A stretch of DNA of 9,496 nucleotides from JBBRZF01 sp038236965 (GTDB taxonomy: Bacteria; Acidobacteriota; Terriglobia; Terriglobales; Acidobacteriaceae), in NCBI GenBank assembly GCA_038236965.1, contig JBBRZF010000141.1, forward strand, positions 1 to 9,496, given 5' to 3'. Position numbers and translations under genes: made by a program. Positions 1-5,907 of the stretch are shown here, in pieces; position 1 is the first letter of the stretch, and each line of letters opens with the position of its first letter. The notes under the pieces were generated by a model. It was not told where the DNA came from and did no database searches. It saw only the letters and a list, made by a program, of their open reading frames with translations.

Positions 1-1
1 G

Positions 2-1840
2 ATCTCCGAGATCGCTCCGAATGACGGCGATCATCTGAATTGCGACGAATGTGGCGCTTGCATCGACATCTGTCCGGTGGGTGCGCTCACCAGCGGAACT
101 TACCGTTATCAAACCCGCCCGTGGGAGATGAACCACGTCAGCACCGTTTGCACGCATTGCGGCGACGGATGCCAGACCACGCTGGGCGTGCGTCGTCACG
201 AGACCGGGATGGAGATCGTGCGCGGCGATAACCGCGACAAGAGCGGCATCAACGGCGACTTCCTCTGCATCAAGGGACGCTACGCCTTCGACTTCGCGCA
301 GAATCCGCAACGCATCACCGAACCGCTCATCAAGAAGGACGGCAAACTCGTCCCCACCACTTGGGCGACCGCGCTCGAATTAGTGGCTGCAAAGTTCAAG
401 GCAATCCTTGAGAGCGATGGCGGACAAGCCATAGGCGTCATCGGTTCCAACCGCACCACGAACGAAGAAAACTATCTTCTGCAGAAATACGCGCGCCTGG
501 TGCTCGGCACCAACAACATCGATCACCATCGCACCGCCGATTATCCGGCCTTCGCCAATGCCATCTCTGCGCACAAGGCGCAGACGGCTTCGATGCGCGA
601 TGTCTTCAACGCACCCGCCGTACTACTCATCGGCAACAATCCCACCGACCAGCATCCGCTGCTTGCCTGGCAGATTCGCAACAACGTCCGCCTGCACCGA
701 GCGAAGCTCTACGTGGTGAATTCCACCGACATCAAGATGAGGCGCCAGGCCGCGATGATGGCCGTCACTCCCGCTGAAACCGAAGGCGCGTTTGCCCGCT
801 TCCTCGGCGGAGACGACACGGCTATCGATGCGATCGTCCACGGCAACACGACCTCCGAAGCGCTGCTCGCCATGCGCGAAAAGCTGAAGCTTGAGACCCG
901 ATTGGTCATCATCTTCGGCGCTGAAGTCGAAGGCGCGGACATCGATGCACTCGTCAGGTTCGGCGCTGCACAGGGTGCGAAGTTCATCTGCCTGGGCGAT
1001 TATTCGAACTCGCGCGGCGCGGCCGACATGGGTCTCTTCCCTGACTTGCTTCCCGGCTACGCACCGGTCGCGGGCGACACGCGTTTCCACAAAGAGTGGG
1101 GCGCACTGCCGGCCACGCCCGGCCTCGACATCATGCAGATGATGGACGCGGCGAAATCCGGCAATCTGAAAGCGCTGCACGTCGTCGGCTCGAATCCGGT
1201 CGCGCGTTACAGCGTCGATCCCTTCGTGCTGCAAGCTCCGTTCGTGGTCGTGCAGGATATGTTCCTCACGGAGACCGCGCTCACGGCTGACGTCGTTCTG
1301 CCAACGCTGAACGCCTACGAAAAAGCCGGAACCATCACCAATACTTGCGGCGACGTCCAACTTGTAAAAAAGGCCGGCGAAGTAAGTTCGCTCAAGACGG
1401 ATTTCGAGATCATCGTCCGCATCGCCGACCGCATGGGCTACGACGTCCACGGACTGGTTCCCTTCGGCGGTTCTGTTGTCGCCGACATGGGACAGTCGCG
1501 CGGTGCGCAATCCGGCGAATCCGACCAGCACTCGGTGTGGCTCGCGTCCAACGGACTCGAGCCCAAGATGACTCCGTTCGATCCCGTCGCCATGCTGGAC
1601 GAAATTCAGCGCCTTGTTCCTGGATACGATATTTCCCGCATCAACCTGCTCAGCGGAAACGACGAGCACACGAAACTGATTCAGATCGAAGGCGCCATCA
1701 CCGCTCATCCGGAACTGGTGCTGCCGTCCAATGACACGCTGTTCACGTCAGGCACACTCGGGCGCTATTCCCCCACGCTGAATTCGGTGATGGAACGCGA
1801 ACGCAAGGCGCCTGCGGACAAAGAAGTAGCAGCAGATTAG
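2..1840 (+). CDS. nuoG: NADH-quinone oxidoreductase subunit G (NuoG), 5' end missing
   Basis: This is the iron-sulfur subunit of the peripheral arm of complex I, which passes electrons from NADH toward quinone. The reading frame is open from base 2, so the visible 612 residues are the C-terminal part; family members usually have about 700-900. Fragment residues 14-29 hold a cysteine-dense stretch (C14, C17, C20, C24) ending in CPVGAL, the conserved segment carrying the last ligand of the N4 cluster. Residues 50-89 form a CxxCxxxC...C motif (C50, C53, C57, C89), the signature of the Mo-bisMGD-type 4Fe-4S domain that binds cluster N7. The rest is the degenerate molybdopterin-oxidoreductase domain, with the typical ADVVLP...EKAGT.TNT segment near 429-449. 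The N-terminal 2Fe-2S domain must lie upstream. Followed after 131 bp by nuoH on the same strand. A GTG at 77 could be read as a start but lies inside the conserved cysteine region, so it is not the true start. Confidence 0.93.
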   Translation: MSEIAPNDGDHLNCDECGACIDICPVGALTSGTYRYQTRPWEMNHVSTVCTHCGDGCQTTLGVRRHETGMEIVRGDNRDKSGINGDFLCIKGRYAFDFAQNPQRITEPLIKKDGKLVPTTWATALELVAAKFKAILESDGGQAIGVIGSNRTTNEENYLLQKYARLVLGTNNIDHHRTADYPAFANAISAHKAQTASMRDVFNAPAVLLIGNNPTDQHPLLAWQIRNNVRLHRAKLYVVNSTDIKMRRQAAMMAVTPAETEGAFARFLGGDDTAIDAIVHGNTTSEALLAMREKLKLETRLVIIFGAEVEGADIDALVRFGAAQGAKFICLGDYSNSRGAADMGLFPDLLPGYAPVAGDTRFHKEWGALPATPGLDIMQMMDAAKSGNLKALHVVGSNPVARYSVDPFVLQAPFVVVQDMFLTETALTADVVLPTLNAYEKAGTITNTCGDVQLVKKAGEVSSLKTDFEIIVRIADRMGYDVHGLVPFGGSVVADMGQSRGAQSGESDQHSVWLASNGLEPKMTPFDPVAMLDEIQRLVPGYDISRINLLSGNDEHTKLIQIEGAITAHPELVLPSNDTLFTSGTLGRYSPTLNSVMERERKAPADKEVAAD

Positions 1841-1843
1841 GGG

Positions 1844-1943
1844 AAGCTGCTGAGCTACGGAGCCACTAAGCTGCTAAGCCAAAGGCAAGCAGCGAGAGGC
1901 CCAGCGGTTCCGCTCAGTAGCTTTAGTAGCTCAGCAGCTTAGT
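1844..1943. repeat. Imperfect long palindrome of related short repeats between nuoG and nuoH
   Basis: The only sizeable gap in the operon (131 bp) contains no plausible gene. Bases 1844-1858 (AAGCTGCTGAGCTAC) and 1926-1940 are a perfect 15-bp inverted repeat. Pairing continues inward with mismatches and a wobble to about 1871 and 1912, giving an arm of roughly 28 bp around a loop of about 40 bases. Variants of the same word (AGCTGCT, AGCTACT, TAGCTCAG) recur at 1865-1879, 1912-1943 and 1957-1965, so the block seems built from one short unit in both orientations. This resembles REP-like or other dispersed intergenic palindromes, but whether copies exist elsewhere in the genome cannot be seen here. 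Confidence 0.75.
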
Positions 1944-1952
1944 AATTTTTTT
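1865..1952 (+). terminator. Possible terminator or attenuator hairpin with T-tract ahead of nuoH
   Basis: Bases 1865-1879 (ACTAAGCTGCTAAGC) can pair with 1929-1943 at 14 of 15 positions. Two As and then seven Ts (1946-1952) follow, which is the outline of an intrinsic terminator. The 3' arm is shared with the 1844-1858/1926-1940 stem, so the two folds exclude each other. The loop here is long (49 bases), which is atypical for an efficient terminator. The role is inferred; it may only reflect the repeat structure. Confidence 0.3.
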
Positions 1953-1971
1953 AGGTAAGTAGCTCAACTCA

Positions 1972-3039
1972 ATGAATAACGTACTCACATTTCTGATTGT
2001 TGCTGTGGTGAAGATCGCGGTCACGCTGGGCATACTGCTCACGATCGTGGCTTACACTGTTTGGCTGGAGCGCAAGGTACTGGGACGCATACAGAACCGC
2101 TGGGGCCCCTCCAGGGTCGGTCCGTTCGGACTTTTGCAGCCATTGGCCGACGGCTTGAAGTTCATCTTCAAGGAAGACCTCACGCCTCCGTATGTGAACC
2201 GGGCGATCTATCTGCTGGCACCGATACTTGCGCTGACAATGGCTCTGACCTCCATCGCCCTGATTCCGATCGCGCCTAATGTCACCGTTGGCGGCGTCAC
2301 TACGCCCATACAGATCACGGGCGTAGCCGATCACAACGCGCCGAGTGGATCCAGCGATATCAGCATCGGCTTGCTGATCATCCTCGGCGTCACTTCGGTC
2401 GGCGTTTACGGAATCGCCTTGGCGGGATGGTCGTCGAATTCCAAGTATTCCCTGCTGGGCTCGCTTCGCGCCAGTGCGCAGATGGTGAGCTACGAAGTCG
2501 CGTTGGGACTCTCCCTTGTTGGCGTCCTCATACTGTCGCAGACATTTAGTCTGCGAAGCATCGTGGAGCAGCAATCGGGATGGTTCTGGCACTGGAATCT
2601 CTTCGGAGGATTCCAGTTCGTCGCCTTCTTCATCTACTTGATGGCGGCCTACGCGGAAACCAACCGTACCCCGTTCGATCTTCCGGAAGCGGAATCGGAA
2701 CTGGTCGCCGGATACCACACGGAATACAGTGCGATGAAGTTCGCCATGTTCTTCATGGCGGAATACGCGAACATGGTCACCGTTGCCTGCCTGGCCGCCG
2801 TGCTCTTTCTCGGCGGATGGAGCGGCCCGGTCTTTGGTCCCGCGATCGTCAGGGCGCTGCTGCCGGTCATGTGGTTCCTGTTGCGCGTCTTCTTCTTCCT
2901 CTTTCTATACATCTGGGTGCGTGGCACGTTGCCGCGCTTCCGTTATGACCAGTTGATGGGTTTCAGTTGGAAGTTCCTGCTTCCGCTGGCGCTCGCCAAC
3001 GTGGTGATCACAGCGCTGATCGTCGCGCTGAGAGCCTAA
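1972..3039 (+). CDS. nuoH: NADH-quinone oxidoreductase subunit H (NuoH)
   Basis: This inner-membrane subunit forms much of the quinone-binding chamber and links the peripheral arm to the proton-pumping arm. It has 355 residues, slightly longer than E. coli NuoH (325), the extra residues lying partly in a polar stretch around 101-130. Family signatures are clear: ERK at 33-35, GPxxxGPxGLLQPLAD at 45-60, the charged quinone-site loop AETNRTPFDLPEAESELVAG at 228-247 continuing through the HTEYS segment to 253, and RGTLPRFRYDQLM at 317-329. Hydrophobic segments fit about eight transmembrane helices. The ATG at 1972 gives the expected N-terminal helix. Only a weak Shine-Dalgarno-like AGGTAAG (1953-1959) lies about 12 bases ahead. 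The gene follows the palindromic spacer, so it is the first gene of the membrane-arm block and could have its own expression control. nuoJ follows after 4 bp, with no nuoI between. Confidence 0.97.
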   Translation: MNNVLTFLIVAVVKIAVTLGILLTIVAYTVWLERKVLGRIQNRWGPSRVGPFGLLQPLADGLKFIFKEDLTPPYVNRAIYLLAPILALTMALTSIALIPIAPNVTVGGVTTPIQITGVADHNAPSGSSDISIGLLIILGVTSVGVYGIALAGWSSNSKYSLLGSLRASAQMVSYEVALGLSLVGVLILSQTFSLRSIVEQQSGWFWHWNLFGGFQFVAFFIYLMAAYAETNRTPFDLPEAESELVAGYHTEYSAMKFAMFFMAEYANMVTVACLAAVLFLGGWSGPVFGPAIVRALLPVMWFLLRVFFFLFLYIWVRGTLPRFRYDQLMGFSWKFLLPLALANVVITALIVALRA

Positions 3040-3043
3040 CGAC

Positions 3044-3541
3044 ATGCTGCACCTGATCTTATTTCTCGTTTTCGCAACCATCTGCGTCGCTGGCGCGGTG
3101 AGTCTGCTCGCGCAGACGCACCCCATCAACAGCGCTCTTTCGTTGATCGTGGTAATGGCATCGCTGGCGCTGCTCTATCTTTTATTGGGCGCCGAGTTCG
3201 TTGCCGTCATCCAGATCATCATTTACGCGGGCGCCATCATGGTGTTGTTCGTCTTCACCATCATGTTGCTCAACGCAGGCGTGGAAGAACGCACACGGGG
3301 CAGTCGCGTCGCGCTGATATTCGGCGTGCCCGGATTGCTCATCGGAGCTGGCGCGATGGGTTGGGTGCTCAGTTCGCGCATTCCCAACAGCGGCAGTCTC
3401 GCCTTGGCCGGGACTTACGGCTCCGCGCGCGATATCGGACGGTTGCTCTTCCATCAATACCTGCTGCCTTTCGAAGTTACCTCGGTGCTGGTGTTGATCG
3501 CCATCATGGGCGCCGTAGTGCTGGCAAGGAAGGGTGAATAA
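3044..3541 (+). CDS. nuoJ: NADH-quinone oxidoreductase subunit J (NuoJ)
   Basis: This small membrane-arm subunit of complex I (165 residues, about five transmembrane helices) packs with NuoA, NuoK and NuoH near the quinone site. Recognisable family features are HPINSALSLIV at 26-36, LLLGAEFVAVIQIIIYAGAI at 46-65, and FVFTIMLLN at 69-77. The YAGAIMVLF part corresponds to the helix whose pi-bulge region is implicated in coupling. A second conserved block runs from DIGRLLFHQYLLPFEVTSVL (130-149) into the last helix. The length matches the family. The ATG lies 4 bp past the nuoH stop, with a weak GAGAG (3030-3034) nine bases upstream. The stop codon directly abuts the nuoK start, pointing to co-translation. 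Confidence 0.95.
   Translation: MLHLILFLVFATICVAGAVSLLAQTHPINSALSLIVVMASLALLYLLLGAEFVAVIQIIIYAGAIMVLFVFTIMLLNAGVEERTRGSRVALIFGVPGLLIGAGAMGWVLSSRIPNSGSLALAGTYGSARDIGRLLFHQYLLPFEVTSVLVLIAIMGAVVLARKGE
3526..3534 (+). promoter_or_regulatory. Ribosome binding site for nuoK
   Basis: A purine-rich AAGGAAGGG lies inside the last codons of nuoJ and ends seven bases before the nuoK ATG. It is the strongest Shine-Dalgarno match in the window and supports the start at 3542. Confidence 0.7.
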
Positions 3542-3844
3542 ATGGTTCCCCTATCGTGGTACCTGGTGCTCAGCGCTTTTCTGTTCTCCTGCGGAGTCGC
3601 CGGATTTCTCATCAAGCGCAACATCATCACCATCTTCATGTCCATCGAGTTGATGCTCAACGCGGTGAACCTTTCCTTCATCGCTTTCTCCGCTCATTGG
3701 CATGTTTTGAGCGGACACATTTCCGTATTCTTCGTCATGGTAGTGGCCGCCGCTGAAGCGGCTGTCGGCCTGGCAATCATCATCGCTGTTTTCCGCACGC
3801 GCGAGACCCTCAACGTGGACCGCGTGAACCTGTTGAAATTATGA
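3542..3844 (+). CDS. nuoK: NADH-quinone oxidoreductase subunit K (NuoK)
   Basis: This small three-helix membrane subunit relays protons between the quinone-site module and the antiporter-like subunits. It is exactly 100 residues, the same as E. coli NuoK. The two essential membrane glutamates fall at the same numbers as in E. coli: Glu36 in SIELMLN and Glu72 in AAEAAVGLA. The C-terminal stretch IAVFRTRETLNVD is also typical. Its ATG immediately follows the nuoJ stop and is preceded by a strong ribosome binding site. The TGA overlaps the nuoL ATG by four bases, so NuoL is probably made by translational coupling. Confidence 0.97.
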   Translation: MVPLSWYLVLSAFLFSCGVAGFLIKRNIITIFMSIELMLNAVNLSFIAFSAHWHVLSGHISVFFVMVVAAAEAAVGLAIIIAVFRTRETLNVDRVNLLKL

Positions 3845-5907
3845 ACCAGACCACCAGCTTGAATCTCTGGTTGATCCCGCTGCTGCCCCTGGCAGGCGCG
3901 GCCATCAATGGCCTCTTTGGGCGCGAGTTTCCGCGCAAGATCACGGCCATGATCGCCCTCGCCTTCACCGGCGCTTCTTTCGGATGGGCGGTCTACGCGG
4001 CATTGCAGTTCCTCGGAATGCCCGCAACGGCCGGTCCCCACCTCGAGCATTACGCTCCCTGGCTCCGCGCGGGACACTTCTCGGTTGAGTTCGGCTTCCA
4101 GCTCGATCAACTTTCCATGGTCATGATGCTGGTCGTCACCGGCGTCGGCTTCCTCATCCACGTTTACTCCGTGGCCTACATGGAGCACGAGGGCGGATAC
4201 TACCGCTTCTTCTCCTACCTCAACCTCTTCATGTTCTTCATGCTCACGCTGGTGCTGGCCAACAACTACCTGTTGATGTTCGTTGGCTGGGAAGGCGTGG
4301 GACTTGCAAGCTACCTGCTCATCGGCTTCTTCTTCCTGAAGGATTCCGCAGCGAACGCAGGCAAGAAAGCTTTCATCACGAACCGCGTGGGCGACTTCGG
4401 GTTCCTCATCGCGATGTTCCTGCTCATCAAGCATTTCGGCTCGCTGCAGTACTCGGAAATCTTTGGCGCGGTCTCTCATCTCCCGGCAGAAACCGCCGGA
4501 GCCGGAGTCCTGACGGCCATCGCCATCCTGATGCTGGTCGGCGCTTGCGGCAAGTCTGCGCAGATTCCTCTCTACGTCTGGCTGCCGGACGCCATGGAAG
4601 GCCCGACACCTGTCTCCGCACTTATCCACGCGGCGACCATGGTCACCGCCGGCGTTTACATGATTGCGCGCTCGAATCCTATTTTCAGTCGCTCGCCTTC
4701 TGCCCTGCTGGTCGTAGCTATCATCGGATGCCTGACGGCGGTATTTGCCGCCACCATCGGCATCACGCAAACGGACATCAAGCGCGTCCTCGCCTATTCC
4801 ACGGTTTCGCAGCTTGGCTACATGTTCCTGGCCTGCGGCGTCGCGGCGTATTCGGCTGGCGTCTTCCACCTAATGACGCACGCCTTCTTCAAGGCGCTTC
4901 TCTTCCTCGGCGCAGGCTCCGTGATTCACGGTGTCAGCGGCGAGCAGGACATGCGCAGGATGGGCGGACTTCGCAAGTACATGCCGTGGACCTGCTGGAC
5001 CATGGTGATTGCGACCTTGGCCATCGCGGGCTTCCCGCCCTTCGCCGGATTTTTCTCGAAGGACGAGATACTCTGGCAATCGTTCAGCAGCAAGTACGGA
5101 CACCCGGCCTTCTGGGCAGTCGGCGTCCTCACGGCGCTGATGACCAGTTTCTATATGTTCCGCCTCATCTTCATGACCTTCTTCGGCGAGTATCGCGGAG
5201 CCAAGGCGGAGGCACATGGCGCGCACGGTCACGACGATCACGGACACGGCACTCCGCACGAGAGTCCGTGGATGATGCTGGCCCCGCTGGTTCTGCTGGC
5301 TATCCTTTCCGTCATCGGCGGATGGGTCGGCATTGGCAATCGCTTCGAACACTTCCTCTCTCCCGTAATACAGAAGGTTTCGACCACGGAGATGCAGGTC
5401 GCGGAAAGCAACACTGCCGGCATCGCCGCGGAAGGTGCGACCGCCGGACATACGGGCGAACCGCACACCACGCCCGTCAACGAATCCGAGGAAGGCAGCG
5501 CCCACGAGAAGAAGCTTGAGGTCACTCTCATGGGCATCTCCATCCTCGCGGCATTCAGCGGACTCGGCCTCGCATGGTTCTTCTACATAAAACGCAAGGA
5601 CCTGCCCGAGCGCATCAGCGCTTCGCTCGGCGGCGTCTATACGACAGTTCTCAACAAGTATTACGTGGACGAGATTTACCAGGCGGCCATCATCAATCCC
5701 CTCGTCGCGCTCTCGGACAAAGTTCTGTGGCGCGGCATCGATGTCGGTGTGATTGATGCTTCGGTGAATTCGCTTGGACGCGGCACGAAAGACGTCAGCG
5801 ATGGCGTTCGCCAGCAACAATCGGGCAACATTCGTTCCTACGCCGGATGGGTTGCCGCCGGAGCTGCATTGGTTATCGTTTATATGGTCTGGATGGGCAC
5901 ACGATGA
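3841..5907 (+). CDS. nuoL: NADH-quinone oxidoreductase subunit L (NuoL)
   Basis: This is the distal antiporter-like proton-pumping subunit of complex I, related to Mrp antiporters. It has 688 residues, about 75 more than E. coli NuoL (613). The key residues are present: Glu151 in GWEGVGLASY, Lys238 in GKSAQIPLYVWLPDAMEGPT, His264 in LIHAATMV, Lys351 in HAFFKALLFLGAGSVIH and Lys407 in FFSKDEI. The C-terminus (about 625-688) has the amphipathic lateral helix that runs along the membrane arm, then a last membrane helix. Extra length lies in a His/Asp/Gly-rich loop (459-473) and a polar linker (about 511-559, rich in Glu, Thr, Ala and Gly) before helix 15. The start overlaps the nuoK stop as ATGA. 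No good ribosome binding site is seen, consistent with coupling. The stop overlaps the nuoM start. Confidence 0.97.
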   Translation: MNQTTSLNLWLIPLLPLAGAAINGLFGREFPRKITAMIALAFTGASFGWAVYAALQFLGMPATAGPHLEHYAPWLRAGHFSVEFGFQLDQLSMVMMLVVTGVGFLIHVYSVAYMEHEGGYYRFFSYLNLFMFFMLTLVLANNYLLMFVGWEGVGLASYLLIGFFFLKDSAANAGKKAFITNRVGDFGFLIAMFLLIKHFGSLQYSEIFGAVSHLPAETAGAGVLTAIAILMLVGACGKSAQIPLYVWLPDAMEGPTPVSALIHAATMVTAGVYMIARSNPIFSRSPSALLVVAIIGCLTAVFAATIGITQTDIKRVLAYSTVSQLGYMFLACGVAAYSAGVFHLMTHAFFKALLFLGAGSVIHGVSGEQDMRRMGGLRKYMPWTCWTMVIATLAIAGFPPFAGFFSKDEILWQSFSSKYGHPAFWAVGVLTALMTSFYMFRLIFMTFFGEYRGAKAEAHGAHGHDDHGHGTPHESPWMMLAPLVLLAILSVIGGWVGIGNRFEHFLSPVIQKVSTTEMQVAESNTAGIAAEGATAGHTGEPHTTPVNESEEGSAHEKKLEVTLMGISILAAFSGLGLAWFFYIKRKDLPERISASLGGVYTTVLNKYYVDEIYQAAIINPLVALSDKVLWRGIDVGVIDASVNSLGRGTKDVSDGVRQQQSGNIRSYAGWVAAGAALVIVYMVWMGTR

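Noticed and set aside
623..1708. Long open frame on the - strand (361 codons) inside nuoG
   Set aside because: It lies fully antisense to nuoG, its translation is polar with no recognisable domain, and long antisense frames are expected in GC-rich coding DNA.
1841..1971. A promoter for nuoH in the spacer
   Set aside because: I looked for paired -35 and -10 boxes and found only AT-rich sequence around 1943-1953, without a convincing -35 at the right distance.
1844..1971. CRISPR array
   Set aside because: The repeats are short, degenerate and in both orientations, with no regular spacers and no cas genes.
3694..5820. Two back-to-back long - strand frames opposite nuoL (3694-4869 and 4870-5820)
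   Set aside because: Both are rich in His, Asp, Arg, Glu and Gln, typical of the reverse complement of membrane-protein codons, and show no domain, ribosome binding site or conserved motif.
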